This document shows positions 45,424 to 53,674 of a DNA stretch of 64,000 bases, piece by piece; positions within the stretch are counted from its first letter, which is position 1, and every line of letters begins with the position of its first letter. Under the pieces are notes generated by a model that saw nothing but the letters and a program-made list of their open reading frames with translations, did no database searches and was not told the origin of the DNA. Origin of the DNA: Hyphomicrobiales bacterium (GTDB lineage: Bacteria; Pseudomonadota; Alphaproteobacteria; Rhizobiales; RI-29). The stretch is taken from NCBI GenBank assembly GCA_016125495.1, contig WGLQ01000005.1:1-64000 (forward strand), given 5' to 3'. Made by a program: the position numbers and the translations under genes.

Positions 45424-46710
45424 ATGGAAATCGTTTTCCTCCTGGTCGTCCTTCTGGTCCTGATCCTTGCGGGGGCACCGATAGGTTTCACGCTCATTCT
45501 CATTCCCGTCGTCTACATCCTGTTCACGGGCGCGGCGCCGCTCATCCTCATTCCAAGCCAGATGTTCAGCGCGATCGATTCGGTCCCCCTGACGGCAATC
45601 CCGTTCTTCATGCTGACGGGCGAACTGATGACCAGCGCGACCATAACCGACCGGCTGGTCGAACTCAGCAAGCGCATCATCGGGCGGATGCGCGGCAGCA
45701 TGGCGCAGGTCAACGTTCTGGTCAGCATGTTCTTTGCCGGCATGAACGGCTCGGTCGTGGCGGACACGGCAACCGTCGGCTCCCTGCTCGTGCCGGCGAT
45801 GAACCGCTCGGGCTATCCTCCCGCCTTCACAGCCGCGATCACGGCCGTCAGTTCGACAATCGGCGGCATCATTCCTCCCAGCATCATGATGATCGTGCTG
45901 GCCAATGCCGGTGGCATATCCGTGGGGGCGCTCTTTGCCGCCGGAATTGTGCCGGGCATCCTGATCGGGATGATGTTGATGGTGATCAATCACGTGATCG
46001 CCGTACGCAACAATTTCGAGCGGAGCGAAACGCCATTCAGCCTCTCGGAGGTTGCCTCTTACGGCCGCAAGTCGTCCTTTGCGCTCCTCATTCCAATCGT
46101 TCTGGTCGGTTCGGTCGTGGGGGGAATCGCGAGCGTCGTCGAGGCGGGAGCGCTCACCGCGACGATCGCATTGCTCGTCGGCCTCTTCGTCTATCGCACC
46201 ATCACATGGTCGAATTGCAAGGGGGCCTTCGTTCGCGCCTTCCGCAACTCGGCGATGGTCTTCATCATCATCGCTGCTTCTGGACCATTCGGTTGGCTCC
46301 TCACGTCTCTGGGTGCCAATACACAACTCGAACAATGGCTGCTCGGATATGCCGATGATCCGCTGCTGTTCGCGCTGGTTCTGGTGCTCTTCATCTGCTT
46401 GCTCGGCATGGTGATGGACTCGGCCGCGAACATCATCGTCGTCGGACCGGTGCTGGTCGACGTCATGGTGAAGGCCGGATACCCGGACGTACAGGCCGCA
46501 CTCGTCGTCGTCGTCGGCTTCCTGATCGGCTCGGTCACGCCGCCCGTCGGTGTCGCCTATTTCACGGCCAGTGCCCTCGCCAAGGCGCGGCTGGAGAGCG
46601 TGGCCGTGGCCATGATTCCGTATCTCGTGGCCCTGTTCGCACTCCTTTTCATACTGGTGGTCGTTCCGGATATAACGATGTTCCTGCCACGCCTCATGGG
46701 CTTTTCCTGA
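45424..46710 (+). CDS. TRAP transporter 1 large permease (DctM type)
   Basis: 428 residues, the normal DctM size with about 12 helices. Characteristic blocks include VPLTAIPFFMLTGELMTSAT, MFFAGMNGSVVADTATVGSL, AITAVSSTIGGIIPPSIMMI and FLIGSVTPPVGVAYFTASAL. This subunit carries the solute with sodium. It follows the binding protein after 267 bases of apparently empty sequence and precedes the small permease, an order (P-M-Q) different from the usual P-Q-M of transporter 2. Confidence 0.92.
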   Translation: MEIVFLLVVLLVLILAGAPIGFTLILIPVVYILFTGAAPLILIPSQMFSAIDSVPLTAIPFFMLTGELMTSATITDRLVELSKRIIGRMRGSMAQVNVLVSMFFAGMNGSVVADTATVGSLLVPAMNRSGYPPAFTAAITAVSSTIGGIIPPSIMMIVLANAGGISVGALFAAGIVPGILIGMMLMVINHVIAVRNNFERSETPFSLSEVASYGRKSSFALLIPIVLVGSVVGGIASVVEAGALTATIALLVGLFVYRTITWSNCKGAFVRAFRNSAMVFIIIAASGPFGWLLTSLGANTQLEQWLLGYADDPLLFALVLVLFICLLGMVMDSAANIIVVGPVLVDVMVKAGYPDVQAALVVVVGFLIGSVTPPVGVAYFTASALAKARLESVAVAMIPYLVALFALLFILVVVPDITMFLPRLMGFS

Positions 46711-46757
46711 TTGCGATCCGGTGGCGGACCGGCGGCCTTCGGCTGGGAGGACAATCG

Positions 46758-47327
46758 ATGCCACGTTTTCTGCAGATCATTGACCGGCTGGTGCACAACG
46801 TGTTGACGACGCTGTGCAGCATCCTGCTGCTCCTCATGGTCGCATTCACCGTCTATTCCGTGGTCATGCGGTATTATTTCGAGAGTCCACCCGTCTGGGG
46901 CGATCTGCTTACCGTACTCAGCAACATCTGGCTGGTTTTCATTGCCCTCGCGTTGACGGTTCGCGATCGCGACCACATTGCACTTGATCTCGTTTATACC
47001 CGATTGCCGCTTCGCGTGGCTTTTTTCGTGCAGCAATTCTGGTCGCTGGTTATTTTTCTCCTGGGTCTGGTCATCCTGTACTATGGGCTGCAGGTCGTTT
47101 CGACGATGGGTGGCAGGTATTGGGAAATGTGGTATTTCGCTTGGGAAGACGGCGGCTTGGTCTACAAGCCCAATTACATGCCGAAGAAATATGCGCAGAC
47201 GATTCTTCCGATTTCCGGTGTGCTGATCAGTATGGCTGCACTCATGGCCATACTCGAGGATTGCGTCCGTTACTCGAAGGGGCGTTTCCGGCTTGCGGGC
47301 GAGGAAGCACGCGAAACCCACCAATGA
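46758..47327 (+). CDS. TRAP transporter 1 small permease (DctQ type)
   Basis: 189 residues with four membrane helices (SILLLLMVAFTVYSVVMRYY, VLSNIWLVFIALALTVRDRD, VQQFWSLVIFLLGLVILYYG, ILPISGVLISMAALMAILED). The RDRDHIALDLV segment after helix 2 is typical of DctQ. It begins 47 bases after the large permease with GGGAGGAC before the ATG and completes transporter 1. A 9-bp hairpin follows 52 bases after the stop. Confidence 0.88.
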   Translation: MPRFLQIIDRLVHNVLTTLCSILLLLMVAFTVYSVVMRYYFESPPVWGDLLTVLSNIWLVFIALALTVRDRDHIALDLVYTRLPLRVAFFVQQFWSLVIFLLGLVILYYGLQVVSTMGGRYWEMWYFAWEDGGLVYKPNYMPKKYAQTILPISGVLISMAALMAILEDCVRYSKGRFRLAGEEARETHQ

Positions 47328-47857
47328 CGACGCTGTCGCTCCATCTCAAGGATAACTCGCGCCCTCGAGGACGGGAAGATCACCTGCGGAACTGTTCACG
47401 CAGGTGACGGCCGGCGTCCTCGGTGCCGATCCCGAAGAATTTCGGCGGAGGCATGCGGTGGTGAACCGAATGCCCGTGCGGCCGACAGCCTCGGCACGGG
47501 ACATTTCGGGTGCCGGTTGATGCCGCGGGCGAGAAGCCGACTGGCCGCCTTTTCGGGTCTCCGGGGGCGTCATTGGATGATGCAGACCGGGCTCGGCGCA
47601 CCGGATCGCCACGCGAGGTTACGAGGTTGCGGGCGCCGGGCGGACAGCGCTGTGCGCGACGGACCCGTGATGGCCGCCATGTGCAGAGCGATGGGGCCCA
47701 TGCGCCAAGTCCGTGGGCCGGGTTGGCGAGGCGCTACGGCGCCCGGTCTAGCCAAATGCCTCGGGCGCGCAAATTGCCTTGTCAGCGCAACTCGACCGGC
47801 GGATACTCGAAGCTTCTAACGGCACCCCGAAGGGTCGATTTTTGGGAGGAAGTCGCA
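47328..47857. other. 530-base gap between the two TRAP transporter gene sets
   Basis: No credible gene. It contains a hairpin near the start (47380-47407) and, just before the next gene, a GGGAGGA ribosome site. It presumably holds the transcription start of transporter 2. Frames running through it are short and Arg-rich. Confidence 0.6.
47380..47407 (+). terminator. Hairpin after TRAP transporter 1, possible terminator
   Basis: TCACCTGCG (47380-47388) and CGCAGGTGA (47399-47407) pair perfectly around a ten-base loop. It sits 52 bases past the small permease stop, where transcript 1 should end, but lacks a T run. Confidence 0.4.
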
Positions 47858-48994
47858 ATGAGCAGTACAAAGGACTCAACGGTTTCACGGCGCTCGTTCC
47901 TCAGGAAGGGCGCGCTCGCAGGCGGGGCCATCGCGGGCAGTGTGGTCGCGGCACCGGCCGTCCTGGCGCAAGCCCCGATCGTCGTGAAAATGCAGACTTC
48001 GTGGCCGGCATCCGACATCTGGATGGATTTCGCGCGCCAGTACGTCGAGCGTGTCGAGCAAATGTCCGGTAATCGCCTCAAGATCGACCTGCTGCCTGCC
48101 GGCGCGGTCGTCGGCGCGTTCCAAGTGATGGACGGTGTAAACGATGGCGTTCTCGACGCGGCACACACGGTGCCCGTCTACTGGTACGGCAAGAACAAGG
48201 CTGCCTCGTTCTTCGGCACCGGGCCGGTCTGGGGCGGGTCGGCCACGACGATGCTGTCCTGGTTCTACCAGGGGGGTGGCGCGGAGCTTTATCGAGAGCT
48301 CACCCAGGACATCATGGGCCTCAACGTTTACGGCTTCATGGGCTTCCCGATGTTCGCGCAGCCCTTCGGTTGGTTCAAGAACGAGGTGAGCAAGGCGAGC
48401 GAACTCCAGGGCTTCAAGTACCGCACGGTGGGGCTTGCCGCCGATCTCATGCAGGCGATGGGCATGTCGGTGGCGCAACTCCCCGGGGGTGAGATCGTGC
48501 CGGCGATGGAGCGCGGTGTCATCGACGCCTTCGAGTTCAACAATCCCTCCTCCGACAGTCGTTTCGGGGCTCAGGACGTCGCCAAGAACTACTACCTGTC
48601 CTCTTACCACCAGGCCTCGGAGAGCTTCGAGTTCCTGTTCAACAAGGACTTCTTCGACGATCTGGCGCCAGACCTGCAGGCGATTCTCAAATTTGCCGTC
48701 GAAGCCGCTTCGACGGCAAACACCGCTTCGGCGATGGACAATTATTCAGCCGACCTCCTCAAGCTGCAAAAGGAATCCGGCGTCAAGGTGCACCGCACCT
48801 CCAAGGATATCCTCGATGCCCAGCTCAAGGCCTGGGATGGCCTGATCGCCGAGCTGGAAAAGGATGCGTTCATGAAGAAGATCATGGACAGCCAGCGCGC
48901 CTGGATCGAGCGGGTCACCTACTACGAACTGATGAACGCGCCCGACTACGCTCTGGCCTACCAACACTACTTCCCGGGCAAGCTGGCTCTCTGA
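47858..48994 (+). CDS. TRAP transporter 2 substrate-binding protein (TakP-like)
   Basis: 378 residues. The N-terminus has a twin-arginine signal (SRRSFLRKGALAGGAIAGSV, cleavage near VLAQA), so it is exported folded. The mature part resembles TakP, the 2-oxoacid-binding TRAP protein of Rhodobacter: VKMQTSWPASDIWMDFARQY, FKYRTVGLAADLMQAMGMSV with the ligand-binding Arg, LPGGEIVPAMERGVIDAFEF and SYHQASESFEFLFNK. A monocarboxylate 2-oxo acid is therefore a reasonable substrate guess. The ATG is preceded by GGGAGGA. The upstream open frame is not used. Confidence 0.9.
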   Translation: MSSTKDSTVSRRSFLRKGALAGGAIAGSVVAAPAVLAQAPIVVKMQTSWPASDIWMDFARQYVERVEQMSGNRLKIDLLPAGAVVGAFQVMDGVNDGVLDAAHTVPVYWYGKNKAASFFGTGPVWGGSATTMLSWFYQGGGAELYRELTQDIMGLNVYGFMGFPMFAQPFGWFKNEVSKASELQGFKYRTVGLAADLMQAMGMSVAQLPGGEIVPAMERGVIDAFEFNNPSSDSRFGAQDVAKNYYLSSYHQASESFEFLFNKDFFDDLAPDLQAILKFAVEAASTANTASAMDNYSADLLKLQKESGVKVHRTSKDILDAQLKAWDGLIAELEKDAFMKKIMDSQRAWIERVTYYELMNAPDYALAYQHYFPGKLAL

Positions 48995-49076
48995 GCTTCG
49001 AACGACCGCGTCCGGTCCCCGGTGCCCGACCACTGTCGGCGCCGGGGATCGAAATCCCGTCCAGTTCGAGTGCAGC

Positions 49077-49661
49077 ATGCGTTCATTCATCAGATTCGCT
49101 GATGCCCTGTCGGCCGGGTTCGGCAAGGCTTTTGCTTGGCTGATCATCCTCATGACGTTCGGCACGGGCTACGAGGTCTTCGTGCGCTATGTGCTCGGCA
49201 GTCCGACGCCGTGGGCGCTCGATGTGTCGTTCATCATGTACGGTACACTGTTCATGATGGGTGGAGCCTATACGCTGTCGCGCGGCGGCCATGTCCGGGG
49301 CGACTTCCTCTATCGCTTGTGGCAGCCCAGGACGCAGGCCAGGGTCGATCTCGTCCTCTATCTCCTGTTTTTCTTTCCTGGCGTCATGGCGCTGATCCTT
49401 TCCGGCTGGAAATATGCGGCCCGCTCGTGGCGCTTCGCGGAGGTCAGCATCAACAGTCCCGCAGGTGTCCCGATCTTCCAGTTCAAGACGGTGATCGTCG
49501 CGGCCGGCATCCTGCTTTTCATTCAGGGCATCGCGCAGGTCATGCGCTGCATCATCTGCATCCGCGAAAACCGCTGGCCGGTGATCGAGGACGACGTGCG
49601 CGAGACCGAGGAGCAACTCGTGCGTGAGGCCGCGCGAGGCAACAGCACAGGGCACAAATGA
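49077..49661 (+). CDS. TRAP transporter 2 small permease (DctQ/TakQ type)
   Basis: 194 residues with four helices (FAWLIILMTFGTGYEVFVRY, IMYGTLFMMGGAYTLSRGGH, LVLYLLFFFPGVMALILSGW, VIVAAGILLFIQGIAQVMRC). The GGHVRGDFLYRLW segment and the longer periplasmic region (RSWRFAEVSINSPAGVPIFQ) fit the TakQ-like subgroup. Its stop overlaps the start of the large permease gene by four bases (ATGA), so the two permease subunits are made together. Confidence 0.88.
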   Translation: MRSFIRFADALSAGFGKAFAWLIILMTFGTGYEVFVRYVLGSPTPWALDVSFIMYGTLFMMGGAYTLSRGGHVRGDFLYRLWQPRTQARVDLVLYLLFFFPGVMALILSGWKYAARSWRFAEVSINSPAGVPIFQFKTVIVAAGILLFIQGIAQVMRCIICIRENRWPVIEDDVRETEEQLVREAARGNSTGHK

Positions 49662-51076
49662 GCGAACCCCAGGTAGCCCTGTTCATGCTGGGGCTTTTCA
49701 TCTTCGTCGTCTTTCTGGGATTTCCCATCGCGTTCACCTTGATGGCGATGGGGATCGGCTTCGGCTACTATGCCTATTACGATCCGACGCGCATGTGGCG
49801 AGCCTACAACCGGCTCGATGAGAACGCGAGCTGGTGGGACAGCACCTCGCTCTGGATCGAAGGGTTCTTCAACAACCGCATCTTCGACCTGTTCATCAAT
49901 CAGACCTATACGGTCATGTCGAACGAGGTGCTGACAGCGGTGCCGCTGTTCCTGTTCATGGGATACCTCGTCGAGCGGGCAAACATCGTCGACAGGCTGT
50001 TCAATTCGCTCAACATCGCGTCGAAGAACGTCCCCGGTTCGATGGGGGTCGCCGCGCTCATCACCTGCGCGCTGTTCGCGACCGCGACGGGCATCGTCGG
50101 CGCTGTCGTCACACTGATGGGCCTCCTCGCCCTGCCGGCCATGCTGCGGGCCCGCTACGATACCTCCTTCGCCTCCGGGATCATTTGCGCGGGCGGCACG
50201 CTGGGGATTCTGATCCCACCATCGATCATGCTGATCGTCTATGCGGCAGCCTCGGGTGTCTCGATCGTTCGACTCTATGCGGGGGCATTGTTGCCGGGCT
50301 TCCTGCTGGTCGGGCTCTATCTACTCTATGTCATCGGGCGCTCGATCCTGCAGCCGAGTGTCGCGCCCCGGCCCACCGACGAGGAAGTGCCGGACGTGCC
50401 GATCGGCAAGCTCGTCCTCATGCTGCTGACCTCGTTTTTTCCGCTGGCCTTCCTCATTCTCGCGGTGCTCGGCTCGATCCTGTTCGGTCTGGCGACGCCG
50501 ACCGAAGCCGCTTCGATCGGAGCGCTGGGGGGAATTTTGCTCGCCATCGCCTATCGGGCCATGACCTTCCAGCGCCTGCGCGAGTCCGTCTATCTGACCG
50601 TGCGCACGACGGCCATGGTGTGCTGGCTGTTCGTCGGGTCGTACACGTTCTCGTCCGTCTTTTCCTATCTCGGGGGCGAGCAGCTGATCTCGGAATTCGT
50701 GCGCGGCCTCGATCTCACACCGCTGCAGTTCCTGCTGCTGGCGCAACTGATCATCTTCCTGCTCGGTTGGCCGCTCGAATGGTCGGAGATCATCATCATC
50801 TTCGTTCCGATATTCCTGCCGCTGCTGGCGCTTTTCAACATCGACCCGCTGTTCTTCGGCGTGCTTGTGGCGCTCAACCTGCAGACCTCCTTCCTCACTC
50901 CGCCCATGGCCATGTCGGCCTACTACCTCAAGGGGATCGCGCCACCGCAGGTGCAGCTGATGCAGATTTTCTCCGGCGTCATGCCCTTCCTGCTGCTGGT
51001 CTTCGTCGCCATGGCGATCATTTACATCTATCCGCAGACGGTCTTCTACCTGCCCGAGACGTTCTATGGCCGCTGA
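49658..51076 (+). CDS. TRAP transporter 2 large permease (DctM/TakM type)
   Basis: 472 residues, longer than transporter 1 DctM owing to an inserted hydrophilic segment near residues 40-75 (RLDENASWWDSTSLWIEGFF). Family blocks are VLTAVPLFLFMGYLVERANI, FATATGIVGAVVTLMGLLAL, GGTLGILIPPSIMLIVYAAA and LNLQTSFLTPPMAMSAYYLK. It is coupled to the small permease upstream and overlaps the amidase gene downstream by 11 bases, implying a P-Q-M-amidase operon. Confidence 0.92.
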   Translation: MSEPQVALFMLGLFIFVVFLGFPIAFTLMAMGIGFGYYAYYDPTRMWRAYNRLDENASWWDSTSLWIEGFFNNRIFDLFINQTYTVMSNEVLTAVPLFLFMGYLVERANIVDRLFNSLNIASKNVPGSMGVAALITCALFATATGIVGAVVTLMGLLALPAMLRARYDTSFASGIICAGGTLGILIPPSIMLIVYAAASGVSIVRLYAGALLPGFLLVGLYLLYVIGRSILQPSVAPRPTDEEVPDVPIGKLVLMLLTSFFPLAFLILAVLGSILFGLATPTEAASIGALGGILLAIAYRAMTFQRLRESVYLTVRTTAMVCWLFVGSYTFSSVFSYLGGEQLISEFVRGLDLTPLQFLLLAQLIIFLLGWPLEWSEIIIIFVPIFLPLLALFNIDPLFFGVLVALNLQTSFLTPPMAMSAYYLKGIAPPQVQLMQIFSGVMPFLLLVFVAMAIIYIYPQTVFYLPETFYGR

Positions 51077-52406
51077 TCGCACGATGGTAGGCGCGGTGGG
51101 ACTGCGTGACCGGCTCGCCAGTGGAGCGCTTCGGGCAGTCGAGCTGGCCGAGGATTGCCTGGCGCGTGTCGGCGCCGTGGACGAAAAGGTGCGGGCCTGG
51201 GCGTGGCTCGATCGAGACCATGTCCTGCAACAGGCCCGCGCGCTCGATGTCTACAGGGCGAGCGGGCGTCCACTCGGGCCGCTGCACGGGTTGCCCGTCG
51301 CGATCAAGGACATCATCGATACTGCTGGTGTCGCGACGGAGAACGGCTCGCGCATCGACAGCGGCAGGGTGCCCGCCAACGACGCGGCGGTCGTCGAACG
51401 CCTCAAGGCGGCCGGTGCGATCATCATGGGCAAGGCGGCGACCACCGAACTCGCCTTCTTGCACCCTGCAAAGACAACCAACCCCGCGAACACCGGGCAC
51501 ACACCGGGCGGCTCATCGGCCGGCTCGGCCGCGGCGGTCGCCGCGGGCATGGTACCGCTGGCCATCGGCACCCAGACCGCGGGCTCGGTGATCCGGCCGG
51601 CGGCCTTCTGCGGCATCACCGGCTTCAAGCCGACATTCGGTGCGATTTCACGTCGGGGCATACTCGCCCAATCTCCGAGCCTCGATACCGTCGGTGTGAT
51701 GGGCCGGGACCCCGAGGATGTGGCGCTTCTGGCCGAGGCGCTCTTCGGACACGATCCGCTCGACAGGTCGACGGCGCCGGCCCCGCATCCACGACTGCTC
51801 GAGTGCGTCCGGGCGGGCGCGCCGCTCGCCCCGACCTTCGCCTTCGTGCGCACGCCGTACTGGGAGCGTGCCGATCCGCAGATGCGTGAGGCGCTCGAGG
51901 AACTCGTCGACCTGCTCGGAGAGAATTGCGCCGAGGTCGAACTGCCGGCGGCCTTCGCCGAGTCGGATGAAATCCGCAAGCGGATACAATTCGCCGAACT
52001 CGCCAAGTGCTATCACCGCTACTTGACAAAGGGGGAGGGGCTCATATCGGACGAACTGCGCGAGGCCGCAGAACGGGGCGCGCGGTTGCCGGCCCGCGAT
52101 TATATCTCCGCCCTCGACTGGTCCGACGTTTACGTGGCGGCGCTCGAGCAGGTGTTCTCGCGCTGGGATTTCATTCTGACGCCCGCGGCAAAGGGGCCGG
52201 CTCCCGAAGGGCTCGCGAGCACCGGCGATCCGGTCTTCAATGGGCTCTGGACGCTCTGCCGGATGCCGGCGGTCACGATACCGCTGTTCGAGGCGGAGAA
52301 CGGGCTGCCGATGGGCGTGCAACTGGTTGGGCGTCGCGGTGACGACGGCCGGCTGCTGCGCGCGGCGCGCTGGCTGGCGGACTTCGTCACGTCGGCCCGG
52401 GATTGA
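51066..52406 (+). CDS. Amidase (amidase-signature family)
   Basis: 446 residues. The Ser-cisSer-Lys triad is visible as Lys81 in LPVAIKDIID, the cis-Ser in TPGGSSAGSAAA (150-151), and the nucleophile Ser174 in IGTQTAGSVIRPAA. The amidase signature runs across that whole region. It hydrolyses an amide to acid and ammonia; substrates in this family range widely. Its ATG overlaps the large permease gene by 11 bases, so the imported compound or its product is probably the substrate. A 50-residue membrane protein gene follows by 10 bases. Confidence 0.91.
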   Translation: MAADRTMVGAVGLRDRLASGALRAVELAEDCLARVGAVDEKVRAWAWLDRDHVLQQARALDVYRASGRPLGPLHGLPVAIKDIIDTAGVATENGSRIDSGRVPANDAAVVERLKAAGAIIMGKAATTELAFLHPAKTTNPANTGHTPGGSSAGSAAAVAAGMVPLAIGTQTAGSVIRPAAFCGITGFKPTFGAISRRGILAQSPSLDTVGVMGRDPEDVALLAEALFGHDPLDRSTAPAPHPRLLECVRAGAPLAPTFAFVRTPYWERADPQMREALEELVDLLGENCAEVELPAAFAESDEIRKRIQFAELAKCYHRYLTKGEGLISDELREAAERGARLPARDYISALDWSDVYVAALEQVFSRWDFILTPAAKGPAPEGLASTGDPVFNGLWTLCRMPAVTIPLFEAENGLPMGVQLVGRRGDDGRLLRAARWLADFVTSARD

Positions 52407-52416
52407 GGATCGAAAA

Positions 52417-52569
52417 ATGCTCGAAAGGTCGCTTGCCGCCGTCGCATTCCTGGTCCTGGCCGCGTTCATCGGTGTGCTGCTTTGGAAGCTGCCGCGCCCG
52501 GACCTCGGTGCGGTGGCCCTGCTCACGCTCGCTCTGGCCGCCTACGATTTCTTCCGCCGTGATTCATAG
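52417..52569 (+). CDS. 50-residue membrane protein at the end of the TRAP-amidase operon
   Basis: Two hydrophobic helices, SLAAVAFLVLAAFIGVLLWK and LGAVALLTLALAAYDFFRRD, separated by a short LPRPD turn and ending in a positive patch: a small hairpin membrane protein. It starts 10 bases after the amidase stop in the same direction, preceded by a weak AGGA site. Position and clean helical pattern make it a real gene candidate. No family recognised; it may be an accessory part of transporter 2. Confidence 0.55.
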   Translation: MLERSLAAVAFLVLAAFIGVLLWKLPRPDLGAVALLTLALAAYDFFRRDS

Positions 52570-52672
52570 GTCGGCGACCGGGCGGAAATTTACGGCTTCA
52601 CTTGCGGGTCGGGGGATGATGGGCCGGGCCGATCGGGGTGCCGAGCGGGCTAATCTGCGTGCCGGCGTGCCC

Positions 52673-53527
52673 TCAGAAGGGTGACAGCCGGCGCAGGGTG
52701 CGGCCCGCGCGATTGACGCCCCGGCGTACCGCGCGCGTACCCTGACGGGTCGCTCGGGTCGCCGCGCGTGTCGCGCGTCCAGCCGTGCCGTTCAGGATCG
52801 CCGCGTGCCGCAGCCGCCGGATCGGGTCGATCCGCAGGCTCCGACCGACGAACGGAAAGGCGGTTGCCACCGCCACGCCGGGCAGCAGCCCCTTGGTCCA
52901 GCGGATCGGTTCCGTGACGATGCCGTCGAGGCGAGAGTGTACGAGCTGGCCGACGAGGTTGTGGCGCCGGCAATTGCGGGCGCGCGAGCAGACCTCCACC
53001 TCGCCTTCGTGCAGCAGCACGACGGTCTCGCCATTTTCGTCCACGAAGAGGTCGAATACCGTGCCGAGCACGCCGATCGTCGCCGATGGCGTTTCGATGC
53101 GATAGGCGTTCTTGTCGTTCTCTCCGGTGATGAAGCGAAAAGCGCCCTTCAGCACACGCAGCGTGACGCTCGCGATGCCTTGCGAACGTTGCACGACATA
53201 GTCGTCGAGGCTGAGCCGTCCATTCGGGCCCAATGCCAGTTTGGTGTCATCGTCGAGTTGCAGTTCGGCCCGACCATTGGCCGCCGTCTCGAGAACCTCG
53301 GCCAAGTGGACGCGCACCCCTTCGCGCAACCGACGGCGGTTCTCGCCGAGCGTTCCCGTCACTTGCCGCACCGCAACGACCGTGGTGCCGATCTCGGCCC
53401 CGTCGGCAGCCCTTGCGACCGGGGCATGGAACGGTACCGCAAGCAGCACGCCAGCCAGTGCCCCTGCCGCCAGGGAGCGGAAAAGACCACGGGGGTGGCC
53501 GGGGGCATTCGAGGCAAGCTCGCTCAT
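52673..53527 (-). CDS. FecR-domain secreted protein
   Basis: 284 residues. Signal peptide with LAAGALAGVLLAVPFHAPVA and cleavage near ARAAD (about residue 40). The FecR domain follows: VHLAEVLETAANGRAELQLD, DTKLALGPNGRLSLDDYVVQ, RIETPSATIGVLGTVFDLFV and TVVLLHEGEVEVC. The C-terminal 60 residues are extremely Arg-rich. FecR-domain proteins of this sort often neighbour CHASE2 cyclases, as here, where the cyclase gene diverges 148 bases away. The domain suggests periplasmic ligand or envelope sensing. ATG 53527 is chosen over a GTG two codons earlier. Confidence 0.87.
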   Translation of the reverse strand: MSELASNAPGHPRGLFRSLAAGALAGVLLAVPFHAPVARAADGAEIGTTVVAVRQVTGTLGENRRRLREGVRVHLAEVLETAANGRAELQLDDDTKLALGPNGRLSLDDYVVQRSQGIASVTLRVLKGAFRFITGENDKNAYRIETPSATIGVLGTVFDLFVDENGETVVLLHEGEVEVCSRARNCRRHNLVGQLVHSRLDGIVTEPIRWTKGLLPGVAVATAFPFVGRSLRIDPIRRLRHAAILNGTAGRATRAATRATRQGTRAVRRGVNRAGRTLRRLSPF

Positions 53528-53556
53528 GAACACTTATCCCAATCGATAGATCAGTT

Positions 53557-53562
53557 ATTATA
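53557..53562 (-). promoter_or_regulatory. Candidate -10 element for the FecR-domain gene
   Basis: On the minus strand this reads TATAAT, within the only AT-rich stretch of the FecR-cyclase intergenic region and about 30 bases before the FecR start. No matching -35 with standard spacing is evident. Confidence 0.3.
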
Positions 53563-53674
53563 TCAGAGCAGGGAATGTGAAGGTAGCATGGATTGCCGCT
53601 CGCACGGCTCGATCGTCCCAGAACGGTCACCGTGACGCGGCCGGCGCGTGCGGCCGCAACAGCGGGGGTGACCG

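Noticed and set aside
47510-47857. Upstream extension of the TakP-like gene
   Set aside because: The Tat signal begins at the ATG 47858 with GGGAGGA before it; the extension is Arg-rich noise.
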